Part shown: one piece after another, positions 36,417 through 46,186 of the stretch
How the letters are laid out: each line of letters opens with the position of its first letter
How positions within the stretch are numbered: position 1 is the stretch's first letter
Notes under the pieces: generated by a model
The model's database searches: none
The model's input: the letters and a program-made list of their open reading frames with translations, nothing else
Told to the model about the DNA's origin: nothing
Assembly: GCA_963760225.1 (NCBI GenBank)
Contig: CAVXCD010000003.1
Location: 1,240,001-1,304,000 of the forward strand
From: 13-2-20CM-66-19 sp963760225
GTDB taxonomy: Bacteria > Pseudomonadota > Gammaproteobacteria > Steroidobacterales > Steroidobacteraceae
Length of the DNA: 64,000 bases
Reading direction: 5' to 3'
Made by a program: the position numbers and the translations under genes

Positions 36417-39109
36417 GCGCCGGCCACGCCGGCGGCGGCCGGCGCGCGCAGCGCCGCCTGGCGCTGATCGAGCACCTGCATCAGGCGCTCCTTGAGCTGC
36501 TCGGCGGCCGCGCCGCTCAACGGGCGATTCTCGAAGTCGGTGACGTAGAAGGTGTCCTCGGCGCGCTCGCCCACCGTCATGATCTTGGCGGCGTGCAGCT
36601 CGATGCGCTCCTGCATCAGCACCTGCCCCACCTCGCACAGCAGGCCGGGACGATCGCCGGCGATGAGCTCGAGCACCGAGCGGTGGTTGCGCTCGTCGAC
36701 GCTCACGCTGATCAGGGTGGTGGTGTGGAACATGCGCGCCTGGCGCGGCGCGCGCCGCGACACGGCGAACGGCGCATCCGCCGGCCCCTGCAGCGAGCGC
36801 CACAGCGCCTGCTCGATCTCACTGAGTCGGTCGCGGTCGTCAATCGGCGCACCGGTGTCCTCGAGCAGGTGGTACAGGTCGAGGCTGAAGCCGTCGCCGC
36901 TCGGCGTGATGCGGGCATCGACGATGTTGAGTCCGAGCTGATCGAGCGCCGCGGTGGTGCGCGCGAAGCCGTGGCGCCGCGGGCGCGTGAAGATCAGCAC
37001 CGCGGTGGTGCCGCGCACGCTGTGCGGATCGAGCGCCACCAGCGGTTCGTCGGAACCGGCTTCGCGCTCGGCCAGCAGCTGCGTGTGCCAGGCGACTTCC
37101 TCGGGGGAGTGCTGCAGGAAATAGCCGGCGCTGAAGCGCGTCCATACGCCGAGGATGCTCGCCTCGCTCACCTCGTGCTCGAGCAGGCGCCGCGCGGCAT
37201 CCTGCGTCTCGCGCACCAGGTGCTCCGGGTCGATCGGGCTCTCGAGCCCGCGGCGCAGCGCGCGCTTGACGCGCTGGTAGAAGTCCTGGAACAGCGAGGC
37301 TTTCCACGAGTTCCACAGCTTGGGGTTGGTGGCGCGCACGTCGGCGCAGGTGAGCACGTACAGGTAGTCGAGGTGCGTCTCGTCGCCCACCTTGCGCGCG
37401 AAGGCGTTGATCACCTGCGGGTCGCCGATGTCCTGCTTCTGCGAGGTGATCGACAGCTCGAGGTGGTGGCGCACCAGCCACGCCACCAGGCGCGCATCGT
37501 AGGGCGACAGCCCCTGCTCGAGGCAGAAGGCTTCGGCGTCCACCGCGCCGAGCTCGGAGTGATCGCCGCCGCGCCCCTTGGCGATGTCGTGGAACAGCGC
37601 GGCGAGATAGGCGACCTCGCTGCGCGGCAGCGACTGCATGACGCGCGAGGCCTCCGGCAGCTCGCGGTCGTAGCGCGCGATGGCGAAGCGGCGCAGATTG
37701 CTCACCACGAACAGCGTGTGCGCATCGACGGTATAGGCGTGGAACAGGTCGTACTGCATGCGCCCGACGATGCGGCCGAAGGCGGGGATGTAGCGGCCGA
37801 GCACGCCGTAGGTGTTCATGCGGCGCAGCTCGTGCGTCACGCCCACCGGCGAGCGCAGCAGCTCGAGGAACAGCCGGTGATGGCGCGGGTTCTGGCGGAA
37901 CTCCTCGTCGATCAGCCACAGGTGCTTGGCCACCGCGCGCATGGTGGAGGCGCGCACGCCGCGGATGTCCGGATGCTGCTGCAGCAGCGCGAACAGCTCG
38001 AGCAGCGCCGCGGGGGTGCGCGCGAACACCTCCTCGCTCACCGTCTCGAGCGAGCCGTTGCGCACCTGGAAGCGCGCGTTGAGCGGGCGCGGCGGCTCGC
38101 TCTCGGTGAGGATCGCCTCGCGGAACAGCTGCAGCAGCAGCTCGTTGAGCAGGCTGACGTCCATCACCGTGCGGTAGTAGCGCTGCATGAACTGCTCGAC
38201 CGCGAGCGTGTAGGAGGCGTCCTCGTAGCCGAAGATCTGCGCCAGGCGGATCTGGTGATCGAACAACAGGCGATCCTCGTGCCGCCCGGTGAGCACGTGC
38301 AGCCCGAAGCGCACCTTCCACAGGAAGGCCTGCGCCTGGCGCAGCCGGCGCAGCTCCGCCGGCGTTACGAAGCCGTGCGTGGCGAGCCCGTCGAGCGAGT
38401 CAGCGTCGAAGTGGCGCTTGGCCACCCAGGCGATGGTGTGGATGTCGCGCAGCCCGCCCGGCCCGGTCTTGACGTTGGGCTCGAGGTTGTAGGCGGTGTC
38501 GTTCGCCTTCAGGTGCCGTTCGGTCTGCTCGCGCACCTTGGCCTCGAAGAACTGCTTCACCGGCCAGAGGTTCGCCGGCGCGAGCGCGCTGCGCATCGCC
38601 GCGAGCAGCTCGGCGTTGCCGGCGAGCAGGCGCGCTTCGAGCAGCGTCGTCATGACACTGACGTCGCCGACGCACTCCTCGCGGCACTCCGCCACGGTGC
38701 GCACGCTGTGGCCCACCTCCAGGCCGATGTCCCACAGGAAGGTGACCAGCGCCTCGATCGCGGCGCCGCCGCGCGTGTCCGGCGCGCCTGGCACCAGCAG
38801 CAGGATGTCGATGTCGGAGGCCGGGTGCAGCTCGCCGCGGCCGTAGCCGCCGACCGCGACCAGTGCCCAGTCGCCGTGCGCCGCACAGTGATTGCGCCAC
38901 GCCGCGCGCAGCACCACGTCGACCAGCGCGGCGCGCTCATGCACCAGCTGCTCGACCGGATCCTCGGCGAGGAAGCGACGCTTGAGCTCCTCGTGCCCCT
39001 GGCGCAGCAGCTCGCGCCACGCGGCGGGCGCGCCATCGGCTGCCAGCTGCCCCGACAGCCGCGCAGCGAGCGACGCGGCTTCCAGCGGCTGTGAATCCGC
39101 GCCTCCCAT
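36413..39109 (-). CDS. glnD: Bifunctional PII uridylyltransferase/uridylyl-removing enzyme
   Basis: 898 residues from ATG 39109. Order: nucleotidyltransferase domain with GGYGRGELHPASDIDILLL, the GlnD linker domain, HD domain with FHDIAKGRGGDHS, and two C-terminal ACT domains (TTLISVSVDERNHRSV). It senses glutamine and modifies PII. Upstream frame remains open but is antisense to map and not conserved. Part of a map-glnD-dapD operon. Confidence 0.95.
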   Translation of the reverse strand: MGGADSQPLEAASLAARLSGQLAADGAPAAWRELLRQGHEELKRRFLAEDPVEQLVHERAALVDVVLRAAWRNHCAAHGDWALVAVGGYGRGELHPASDIDILLLVPGAPDTRGGAAIEALVTFLWDIGLEVGHSVRTVAECREECVGDVSVMTTLLEARLLAGNAELLAAMRSALAPANLWPVKQFFEAKVREQTERHLKANDTAYNLEPNVKTGPGGLRDIHTIAWVAKRHFDADSLDGLATHGFVTPAELRRLRQAQAFLWKVRFGLHVLTGRHEDRLLFDHQIRLAQIFGYEDASYTLAVEQFMQRYYRTVMDVSLLNELLLQLFREAILTESEPPRPLNARFQVRNGSLETVSEEVFARTPAALLELFALLQQHPDIRGVRASTMRAVAKHLWLIDEEFRQNPRHHRLFLELLRSPVGVTHELRRMNTYGVLGRYIPAFGRIVGRMQYDLFHAYTVDAHTLFVVSNLRRFAIARYDRELPEASRVMQSLPRSEVAYLAALFHDIAKGRGGDHSELGAVDAEAFCLEQGLSPYDARLVAWLVRHHLELSITSQKQDIGDPQVINAFARKVGDETHLDYLYVLTCADVRATNPKLWNSWKASLFQDFYQRVKRALRRGLESPIDPEHLVRETQDAARRLLEHEVSEASILGVWTRFSAGYFLQHSPEEVAWHTQLLAEREAGSDEPLVALDPHSVRGTTAVLIFTRPRRHGFARTTAALDQLGLNIVDARITPSGDGFSLDLYHLLEDTGAPIDDRDRLSEIEQALWRSLQGPADAPFAVSRRAPRQARMFHTTTLISVSVDERNHRSVLELIAGDRPGLLCEVGQVLMQERIELHAAKIMTVGERAEDTFYVTDFENRPLSGAAAEQLKERLMQVLDQRQAALRAPAAAGVAGA

Positions 39110-39120
39110 CGCGGCGCCGT

Positions 39121-39891
39121 TCAGTGGGGCGCGCCGTTGGCGCCGAGGGTGAGCACGTCGACGCCGTCCGCGGTGACCAGCACGGTGTGCTCCCACTGCG
39201 CGGACAGCGAATGGTCCTTGGTGATCACCGTCCAGCCGTCGGGCAGCAGCCGCACGTGGCGCTTGCCGGCGTTCACCATCGGCTCGATGGTGAAGGTCAT
39301 GCCGGGTTTGAGCTCGAGCCCGGTGCCCGGCTCGCCGTAGTGCAGCACCTGCGGATCCTCGTGGTACACCCGTCCGATGCCGTGACCGCAATACTCGCGT
39401 ACCACCGTGTAGTCGTTGTGCTCGACGAAGCTCTGGATGGCGTGACCGATATCCCCGAGGTGCGCCCCGGGGCGCACCGTCTCGATGCCGCGCCACATCG
39501 CGGCGAAGCAGGTCTCGGCGAGGCGCTGCGCATGCGGCGGCGCCTTGCCGACGAAGTACATGCGGCTGGTGTCGCCATGGAAGCCGTCGCGGATCACGGT
39601 GACGTCGATGTTGACGATGTCGCCGGCCTTCAGCCGCTGCTCGTTCGGGATGCCGTGACACACCACGTGGTTGACCGAGGTGCAGATGGTCTTGGGGAAG
39701 CCGCGGTAGTTGAGGTTGGCCGGCACCGAGCGCTGCACGTTCACGATGTGGTCGTGACAGATGCGATCGAGCTCCTCGGTGGTGACCCCGGGGACGACGT
39801 ACGGGCCGATCAGGTCGAGCACCTCGGCGGCGAGGCGCCCGGCGATGCGCATTTTTTCCTGCTCTTCCGGGGTCTTGATGGTGACGTGCAT
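39121..39891 (-). CDS. map: Type I methionine aminopeptidase
   Basis: 256 residues from ATG 39891 (MHVTIKTPEEQEKMRIAGRL). Metal ligands are visible in NIDVTVIRDGFHGDTSRMY, CGHGIGRVYHEDP, and TIEPM and EHT near the end. Removes the initiator methionine from new proteins. Divergent from rpsB, the standard gammaproteobacterial arrangement. The frame is open upstream but the family start is here. Confidence 0.96.
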   Translation of the reverse strand: MHVTIKTPEEQEKMRIAGRLAAEVLDLIGPYVVPGVTTEELDRICHDHIVNVQRSVPANLNYRGFPKTICTSVNHVVCHGIPNEQRLKAGDIVNIDVTVIRDGFHGDTSRMYFVGKAPPHAQRLAETCFAAMWRGIETVRPGAHLGDIGHAIQSFVEHNDYTVVREYCGHGIGRVYHEDPQVLHYGEPGTGLELKPGMTFTIEPMVNAGKRHVRLLPDGWTVITKDHSLSAQWEHTVLVTADGVDVLTLGANGAPH

Positions 39892-39953
39892 AGCGTGCGA
39901 GATGGGGCCGGCGCCGCGCCGCGGCAAGGGGCGTCGGGGATGCGCGTAAGACA

Positions 39954-39982
39954 TTGTTCCGACGAGCCCTTCATGGTATAAA
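39954..39982 (+). promoter_or_regulatory. Candidate promoter of the rpsB-tsf operon
   Basis: A -35 ttgttc (39954-39959), a 17-base spacer and -10 tataaa (39977-39982). It leaves a leader of about 135 bases before rpsB, where S2 autoregulation acts in other gammaproteobacteria; I could not derive a confident leader fold. Confidence 0.5.
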
Positions 39983-40126
39983 GCGCGGCCTTTTTTGGCA
40001 ACGAAACCCACACGCGCATCGTTAAACCCGGCGACTGGGTGTCCGCGGCTCAAGGCCTGACGGCAGGCTTCGAGGCGGGGATGGTCACGGGGATGCGCGG
40101 AGGCTTAACCCATACAGGAGTCTTTC

Positions 40127-41134
40127 ATGGCCGGCGTGTCCATGCGACAGATGCTGGAGGCGGGTGTCCACTTCGGACATCAGACCCGCTTCTGGAACCC
40201 GAAGATGGCGCCTTTCATCTTCGGTGAGCGCAACAAGATCCACATCATCAATCTCGAGAAGACGCAGCCGATGTACGCGGAGGCCGCGCAGTTCATCAAG
40301 GGCGTCATCGCCGACGGCGGCACGGTGCTGTTCGTCGGCACCAAGCGCTCGGCGCGCGAGTCCATCCAGAAGGAGGCCGAGCGCAGCGGGCAGCCGTTCG
40401 TCAACCAGCGCTGGCTGGGCGGGATGCTCACGAATTTCAAGACGATCCGCCAATCGATCAAGCGCCTCGCGGAGCTGAGCGAGCTGGCCGCCTCGGGGGG
40501 CCTGGAAAAGCGCGGCAAGAAGGAGGCCACGCAGCTGCGGCGCGAGATGGACAAGCTCGAAAGGAGCCTGGGCGGCATCAAGCACATGGACGCGCTGCCC
40601 GATGCGCTGTTCGTGGTCGACGTCGGGCACGAGAACATCGCGATCCACGAGGCGAAGAAGCTCGGTATCCCGGTGGCGGCGATCGTCGACACCAACTGCT
40701 GCCCGGACGGGATCGATTACGTGATTCCCGGCAACGACGACGCCATGCGCGCCATCCAGCTCTACGCCGCTGGCATCGCCGATGCGGTTCTCGAGGGCAA
40801 GGAGTCCGTGCCGCAGGTCGCGGTCGGCGAGGACGAGTTCGTCGAGCTCGACGAGGCCGGTAATCCGCGCAAGAAGGCGGCGCGCGGTGCGCGGCGCCCG
40901 CAGCCCGCGGTGCGCAAGAAAGCCCCGGCGCGGCGCAAGCTGCCCGCGGTCAAGCCCCCGGCGGGGGTCCCCGCGGAGGCTGCCACCGAGGACGAGGACC
41001 TGGAGGCCGACGAGACCGTCGAGCCGGTGGCGGCCGCCGGCACGCTGCCGGCGCCCGAGACCGTGCGTCGCCCGAGCGGCGCTCCGGCGCGGCGCAAGGT
41101 CCGCGGAGCAGGCAACGTTCCGTCGGCCGAGTGA
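40127..41134 (+). CDS. rpsB: 30S ribosomal protein S2 with long charged C-terminal tail
   Basis: 335 residues, against about 240 in most bacteria. Residues 1-225 are a normal S2 (MRQMLEAGVHFGHQTRFWNP, NQRWLGGMLTNF, IPVAAIVDTNCCPDGIDY). From about 226 the chain continues with an acidic piece, a basic piece (roughly 249-273, rich in Lys, Arg, Pro), then another acidic piece (about 288-302) and an Ala/Pro/Arg end. The frame stays open without breaks, and G+C matches the rest of the gene, so the tail is real coding sequence. A ggag lies 8 bases upstream of ATG. Confidence 0.94.
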   Translation: MAGVSMRQMLEAGVHFGHQTRFWNPKMAPFIFGERNKIHIINLEKTQPMYAEAAQFIKGVIADGGTVLFVGTKRSARESIQKEAERSGQPFVNQRWLGGMLTNFKTIRQSIKRLAELSELAASGGLEKRGKKEATQLRREMDKLERSLGGIKHMDALPDALFVVDVGHENIAIHEAKKLGIPVAAIVDTNCCPDGIDYVIPGNDDAMRAIQLYAAGIADAVLEGKESVPQVAVGEDEFVELDEAGNPRKKAARGARRPQPAVRKKAPARRKLPAVKPPAGVPAEAATEDEDLEADETVEPVAAAGTLPAPETVRRPSGAPARRKVRGAGNVPSAE

Positions 41135-41152
41135 CGACTCAAGGATCGAGCC

Positions 41153-42037
41153 ATGAATATCACAGCAGATGCGGTCAAGCAGCTTCGCGAGCGCACCGGC
41201 GCGGGCATGATGGAGTGCAAGCGGGCGCTGGTGGAGACCAAGGGCGACCTCGACGCCGCCGCCGAGCTCATGCGCCGCCAGGGTCTGGCGAAAGCCGACA
41301 AGAAGGCGACGCGGGTGGCGGCCGAGGGCGTCGTGGTCGTGGCGCGCTCCGCCGACGAGCGCACCGCCGCCATGGTGGAAATCAACTGCGAGACCGACTT
41401 CGTCGCGCGTGAGCAGGACTTTCGCGCCTTCGCCCACGCGGTGGCACAGGCCGCCCTGGCGGCCGGCCTCACCACGCTGGCCGAGCTCGCCGCAGTGCCG
41501 CTGCCGTCCGGGGAGACGGTCGAGGAGCGCCGCCGGGCGCTCATCGCCAAGATCGGCGAGAACATCAGCGTGCGCCGCCTCGCGCTGCTCAGCTCCCCGC
41601 AGCACCTGGGCGCCTATGTGCACGGCACGCGCATCGGCGCGTTGGTGGCGGTCAGGGGCGGCCCGGCGAGTCTGGCGCACGATCTGGCGATGCACGTCGC
41701 CGCCAGCAACCCGCGCTACCTGAGCGCCGCGCAGGTGCCGGCCGAGGTCGTGGCGCGCGAGCGTGACATCCTTACCGAGCAGGCGCAGGGGGAGGGCAAG
41801 CCCGCCGAGATCGTCGCGCACATGGTCGAGGGCCGATTGCGCAAGGCGCTTGGCGAGATCACCCTTAGCGGCCAGCCGTTCGTCAAGGATCCTGACACGA
41901 GCGTCGAGAAGCTGCTGAAGGGTGAGCACGCCGAGGTCGTGGCGTTCGAGCGCTTCGAGGTCGGCGCCGGTATCGAGAAGAAACAGGACGACTTCGTCGC
42001 CGAGGTGATGGCCCAGGTGAAGGCGGTCAAGCACTAA
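41153..42037 (+). CDS. tsf: Elongation factor Ts
   Basis: 294 residues, normal length. Begins MNITADAVKQLRERTGAGMMECKRAL and has the EF-Tu-contacting VEINCETDFVAR. Nucleotide exchange factor for EF-Tu. Follows rpsB by 18 bases and is closed by a terminator before pyrH. Confidence 0.97.
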   Translation: MNITADAVKQLRERTGAGMMECKRALVETKGDLDAAAELMRRQGLAKADKKATRVAAEGVVVVARSADERTAAMVEINCETDFVAREQDFRAFAHAVAQAALAAGLTTLAELAAVPLPSGETVEERRRALIAKIGENISVRRLALLSSPQHLGAYVHGTRIGALVAVRGGPASLAHDLAMHVAASNPRYLSAAQVPAEVVARERDILTEQAQGEGKPAEIVAHMVEGRLRKALGEITLSGQPFVKDPDTSVEKLLKGEHAEVVAFERFEVGAGIEKKQDDFVAEVMAQVKAVKH

Positions 42038-42063
42038 AGGGCGCATTACGGAATAAAGGACCC

Positions 42064-42088
42064 AACCCCGCCGCGTGCGGGGTTTTTT
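42064..42088 (+). terminator. Intrinsic terminator between tsf and pyrH
   Basis: Stem aaccccgc (42064-42071) / gcggggtt (42077-42084), 5-base loop, followed by T to 42088. It separates the rpsB-tsf transcript from the pyrH group, though read-through is possible because pyrH has little space for its own promoter. Confidence 0.85.
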
Positions 42089-42110
42089 CCATACGTCTCG
42101 AGGGGAACCC

Positions 42111-42836
42111 ATGACGCAAGGCAAGCCCGCCTATTCCCGGATCCTGGTGAAGCTGTCCGGCGAAGCCCTGATGGGTGGCGGCGACTACGGCATCGACCCG
42201 GCGGTGATCAAGCGCATCGGCGGGGAGCTGCAGGAAATCGTGGAGATGCCGGTGCAGGTTGCGGTGGTGATCGGCGGCGGCAACATCTTCCGCGGCGCCG
42301 GGCTGGCGCGCGCCGGCATGGATCGCGTCGCGGCCGACCACATGGGCATGCTCGCCACCGTCATGAACGCGCTCGCCATGCAGGATGCGCTCGAGAGCTT
42401 AGGCATGCACGCGCGCGTCATGTCCGCGATCCGCATCAACGAGGTGTGCGAGGACTACATCCGCCGCCGTGCGGTGCGGCACCTGGAGAAGGGCCGGGTG
42501 GCGATCTTCGCCGCCGGCACCGGCAACCCGTTCTTCACCACCGATACGGCCGCGGCGCTGCGCGCCATCGAGATCAGCGCCGACGTGCTGCTGAAGGCCA
42601 CCAGGGTGAACGGGGTGTATTCGGATGATCCGCTGCGCAACCCCGCCGCGGTGCGCTATCCGCGCCTGACGTTCGACAAGGTGCTCAACGACCGCCTCAA
42701 CGTCATGGACGCCACCGCCATCGTCATGTGCCGCGACAACCGCTTGCCTTTGCGGGTGTTCAATCTCAACAATCCCGGTGATCTGACGCGCATCGTGCGC
42801 GGCGAGGACGTGGGCACGGTGGTCACCTTCGAGTGA
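42111..42836 (+). CDS. pyrH: UMP kinase
   Basis: 241 residues from ATG 42111 with gagggg just upstream. Amino-acid-kinase motifs ILVKLSGEALMGG, VVIGGGNIFRG and AAGTGNPFFTTDTAAALRA identify bacterial UMP kinase. Makes UDP from UMP. Confidence 0.97.
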   Translation: MTQGKPAYSRILVKLSGEALMGGGDYGIDPAVIKRIGGELQEIVEMPVQVAVVIGGGNIFRGAGLARAGMDRVAADHMGMLATVMNALAMQDALESLGMHARVMSAIRINEVCEDYIRRRAVRHLEKGRVAIFAAGTGNPFFTTDTAAALRAIEISADVLLKATRVNGVYSDDPLRNPAAVRYPRLTFDKVLNDRLNVMDATAIVMCRDNRLPLRVFNLNNPGDLTRIVRGEDVGTVVTFE

Positions 42837-42865
42837 GCCGCCCGACGCGAAGCGAGGAGGACATC

Positions 42866-43423
42866 ATGCTCGAAGAGCTAAAAAAAGATGCGGCCGTCCG
42901 CATGAGCAAGTGCGTGCAGACGTTCCAGGCGGATCTCAAGAAGCTGCGCACCGGCCGCGCCCACCCGAGCCTCATCGAGCACCTCAAGGTCGATTACTAC
43001 GGCAGCGAGGTACCGCTGCAGCAGGTCGCGAGCATCGCGGTGGAAGAAGGGCGCACGCTGGTCATCTCGCCGTGGGAGAAGAGTGTCGTGCAGGCCATCG
43101 AGAAGGCGATCTTCAAGTCCGACCTGGGGCTGACGCCGATGACCGCCGGCACCGTGATCCGCATTCCCATGCCGCCGCTCACCGAGGAGCGCCGCCGCGA
43201 GATCACCAAGGTGCTGCGCCACGACGCGGAGAATGCCCGCGTGGCGGTACGCAACGTGCGCCGCGACGTCATGAACGACATCAAGGAGCTGCTGAAGGAG
43301 AAACAGGTCTCGCAGGACGATGAGCGGCGCGCCGAGACCGAGGTGCAGAAGCTCACCGACAAGCACGTCGCCGACATCGAGGCGCTGCTGGTGGCCAAAG
43401 AGAAAGAGGTCATGCAGGTGTGA
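42866..43423 (+). CDS. frr: Ribosome recycling factor
   Basis: 185 residues, the usual length, from ATG 42866 preceded by gaggagg. Motifs LRTGRAHPSLIEHLKVDYYG and RIPMPPLTEERRRE are typical. Splits ribosomes after termination with EF-G. Confidence 0.97.
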   Translation: MLEELKKDAAVRMSKCVQTFQADLKKLRTGRAHPSLIEHLKVDYYGSEVPLQQVASIAVEEGRTLVISPWEKSVVQAIEKAIFKSDLGLTPMTAGTVIRIPMPPLTEERRREITKVLRHDAENARVAVRNVRRDVMNDIKELLKEKQVSQDDERRAETEVQKLTDKHVADIEALLVAKEKEVMQV

Positions 43424-44160
43424 AGGCCGCCGCCACCCACCTGCCGCGCCACGTCGCGGTGATCATGGACGGCAACGGTCGCTGGGCGGCCGCGCGCGGT
43501 CAGACCCGCACCGCCGGCCACAAGGCGGGGCTCGCCTCGGTGCGCCTGATCATCGAGGAGTGTTCGCGGCGCGGCATCGAAGCGCTCACCCTGTTCGCCT
43601 TCTCGAGCGAGAACTGGCGGCGTCCGGCCGAGGAGGTCGGCAGTCTCATGAGTCTGTTTCTCGAGGCGCTCGACCGCGAGATTGCCGAGCTGCACCGCAA
43701 GGCGGTGCGCGTGCGCGTGATCGGCGAGCGCCGCAGTCTGGCGGTGCGGCTGCAGGCGCGCATCGCGGCGGCCGAGGAGCATACCGCCGGCAACGGCGGA
43801 CTGAAGCTGCAGGTGGCGCTGAGCTACGGTGGCCGTTGGGACATCGTGCAGGCCGCGCAGAGGCTCGCCCTTGAGGCGGCCAGCGGCGCGCTGCGGCCGC
43901 AGGACCTCGGCGAGGAGCGCTTCGCGGCCGGCCTGGCGCTCGCAGGACTCCCGCCGGTCGAGCTGCTGATCCGCACCGGCGGCGAGCAGCGCCTGAGCAA
44001 TTTCCTGCTGTGGGACCTGGCGTACGCGGAGCTGCATTTCGCCGCCTGCCTGTGGCCGGACTTCACCGCCAGCGACCTGGACGAGGCGCTGGCGTTCTTC
44101 GCCGGCCGCGAGCGGCGCTTCGGGCGAACCGGCGCACAACGCGCGGCGGCGAAGGCTTAG
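43420..44160 (+). CDS. uppS: Isoprenyl transferase (undecaprenyl diphosphate synthase)
   Basis: 246 residues, GTG start overlapping the frr stop by 4 bases. Catalytic VAVIMDGNGRWA and LLIRTGGEQRLSNFLLWDLAYAE are conserved. Makes the C55 carrier lipid for cell wall and O-antigen synthesis. Confidence 0.95.
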   Translation: MKAAATHLPRHVAVIMDGNGRWAAARGQTRTAGHKAGLASVRLIIEECSRRGIEALTLFAFSSENWRRPAEEVGSLMSLFLEALDREIAELHRKAVRVRVIGERRSLAVRLQARIAAAEEHTAGNGGLKLQVALSYGGRWDIVQAAQRLALEAASGALRPQDLGEERFAAGLALAGLPPVELLIRTGGEQRLSNFLLWDLAYAELHFAACLWPDFTASDLDEALAFFAGRERRFGRTGAQRAAAKA

Positions 44161-44168
44161 AAGGCATC

Positions 44169-44981
44169 GTGCCCGAACCCCTGCGCAAGCGAGTCCTCAC
44201 CGCCGCCGTGCTGGCCGCCGCGGCGCTCGCCATCCTGCTGTGGCTGCCCGAGTGGGTGACGGTCGCCGCCATGACCGTGATGGCGCTCGCCGGGGCCTGG
44301 GAATGGTCGGCTTTCCTGCTGCCCAGCGCGCCGGCGCTGCGCCTGATCTACGTGCTGCTGGTCGGCGTGCTGCTGCTGGGTGCGTGGCGCTTCTGCGCCG
44401 CGGCGCAGCGGCTCGACCTGGTGCTCGCCGTGGCGGTCGCGTGGTGGGTGATCGCGCTGCTGTGGGTGACGTTCGCGCCGCGGCGCGTCGCGCCGTGGTC
44501 GGCAGGTCTTGCGGGTGTGCTGGCGCTCGTGCCGGCGTGGCTGGCGCTGGTGCGGCTGCGGCTCGCGTTGCCGCACGGCGCGCAGTGGGTGGTGTTCACG
44601 CTGGTGCTGGTGTGGGTCGCCGACATCGGCGCATTCTTCTGCGGCCGCCGCTTCGGTCGGGTGCCGCTCGCGCCGCTGGTCTCGCCGGGCAAGACCTGGG
44701 AGGGGGCGTTGGGGGGTTTCGCCGTCAGCGCGCTGGTGGCGCTCGCCGGCAGCGCCTGGTTCCAGGTGCCGCTCGCGGCCTTCCTGCCGCTGTGCCTCGC
44801 CGCGGTCGGCTTCTCCATCGTCGGGGATCTCACCGAAAGTCTGCTGAAGCGCTTTGCCGGGATCAAGGATAGCGGCAGCATATTTCCCGGGCACGGCGGG
44901 GTCATGGACCGTATCGACAGTGTGACCGGCGCTGCGCCGGTACTGATGCTCGGCCTCGCCTTGCTGGGAGTCATTGCATGA
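44169..44981 (+). CDS. cdsA: Phosphatidate cytidylyltransferase
   Basis: 270 residues from GTG 44169. Seven to eight membrane helices and the signature around KDSGSIFPGHGGVMDRIDS near the C-terminus. Makes CDP-diacylglycerol for phospholipids. The stop overlaps the dxr start by 4 bases. Confidence 0.95.
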   Translation: MPEPLRKRVLTAAVLAAAALAILLWLPEWVTVAAMTVMALAGAWEWSAFLLPSAPALRLIYVLLVGVLLLGAWRFCAAAQRLDLVLAVAVAWWVIALLWVTFAPRRVAPWSAGLAGVLALVPAWLALVRLRLALPHGAQWVVFTLVLVWVADIGAFFCGRRFGRVPLAPLVSPGKTWEGALGGFAVSALVALAGSAWFQVPLAAFLPLCLAAVGFSIVGDLTESLLKRFAGIKDSGSIFPGHGGVMDRIDSVTGAAPVLMLGLALLGVIA

Positions 44982-46186
44982 TCGGGGTAGTGGTGCTGGG
45001 TTCGACCGGATCGGTGGGCGAGAGCACGCTCGATGTGATCGCGCGCCATCCGCAGCGCTTTCGCCTGGTGGGGATCGCGGCCAACAACAATGCCGCCAAG
45101 CTCGCCCGGCAGATCCGCACCTGGCGTCCGCAGTACGCCGCGCTGGCCGATGCGCGCGCGCTCGGCGAGCTTAAGGAGCTGCTCGGCGGGGCAGCCGCGG
45201 GCACGCGGCTGCTCGCCGGTGCGTCCGCCCTCGAGGAGCTGGCGGTGCTGCCGCAAGTCGAGTGCGTGATGGCGGCGATCGTCGGCGCGGCCGGGCTGCG
45301 CTCGACGCTCGCGGCGGCGCGCGCCGGCAAGCGGCTGCTGCTCGCCAACAAGGAATCGCTGGTGATGGCCGGCCCGCTGCTGCTGGCCGAAGTGAGTGCT
45401 GGCGGCGCAACGCTGCTGCCGATCGACAGCGAGCACAACGCCATCTTCCAGTGCCTGCCGCCGGGCGCGCGCACCGGCGTGGCGCCCGCGGGCGTGACGC
45501 GCGTGACGCTGACCGCTTCCGGCGGACCCTTCCGCGATACGCCGGCCGAGCAGCTCGCGGCCGTGACGCCGGAAGCTGCCTGCGCGCATCCCAACTGGGT
45601 CATGGGACGCAAGATCTCGGTCGACTCGGCCACCCTGATGAACAAGGGGCTCGAGCTGATCGAGGCCTGCCTGCTGTTCGGGCTCACCCCGGCGCAGGTG
45701 CAGATCGTGGTGCATCCGCAGAGCATCGTGCACTCGCTGGTGCAGTATGCCGACGGTTCGGTGCTCGCCGAGCTCGGCGCCCCCGATATGCGCACGCCGA
45801 TCGCCCATGCGCTCGCCTGGCCCGAGAGAATCGAGTCCGGTGTAGAATCCCTCGACCTGCTCAAGGCCGGCCGGCTCGACTTTCGGGCTCCCGACACCGA
45901 CAAGTTCCCCTGCCTCGCGCTGGCCCAGGCTGCGGCGCGCGCCGGCGGGTTGCACCCGGTCGTGCTGAACGCCGCCAACGAGGTGGCGGTCGAGGCCTTC
46001 CTCGAGCGCCGATTGAACTTTCCCGGCATCGCGGCGGTCATTGAAGCCGTAGTGGAGCGCGGCACCGGGGGGGCGATCGGCGGGCTGGAGGACGTTCTGG
46101 CGGCTGACGCCGAAAGCAGGGTGCACGCACGTGAGCGAATTGTCGGCATGACAAGAAGTGCAGCGGTAAGAGGCGCTCACGCATGA
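44978..46186 (+). CDS. dxr: 1-Deoxy-D-xylulose-5-phosphate reductoisomerase
   Basis: 402 residues. NADPH-binding VLGSTGSVGESTLDV, active-site ANKESLVMAG, metal-binding PIDSEHNAIFQCL and the conserved NPNWVMGRK region (here HPNWVMGRKISVDSA). Second step of the MEP isoprenoid pathway, next to uppS as in other gammaproteobacteria. Confidence 0.96.
   Translation: MIGVVVLGSTGSVGESTLDVIARHPQRFRLVGIAANNNAAKLARQIRTWRPQYAALADARALGELKELLGGAAAGTRLLAGASALEELAVLPQVECVMAAIVGAAGLRSTLAAARAGKRLLLANKESLVMAGPLLLAEVSAGGATLLPIDSEHNAIFQCLPPGARTGVAPAGVTRVTLTASGGPFRDTPAEQLAAVTPEAACAHPNWVMGRKISVDSATLMNKGLELIEACLLFGLTPAQVQIVVHPQSIVHSLVQYADGSVLAELGAPDMRTPIAHALAWPERIESGVESLDLLKAGRLDFRAPDTDKFPCLALAQAAARAGGLHPVVLNAANEVAVEAFLERRLNFPGIAAVIEAVVERGTGGAIGGLEDVLAADAESRVHARERIVGMTRSAAVRGAHA

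Noticed and set aside
36593..39094. 833-codon open frame antisense to glnD
   Set aside because: Shadow frame; Ala/Arg/Glu/His-rich without motifs, and GlnD motifs are unmistakable on the other strand.
40085..42124. 679-codon open frame antisense to rpsB and tsf
   Set aside because: Spans two genuine genes and a terminator; no plausible start or domain.
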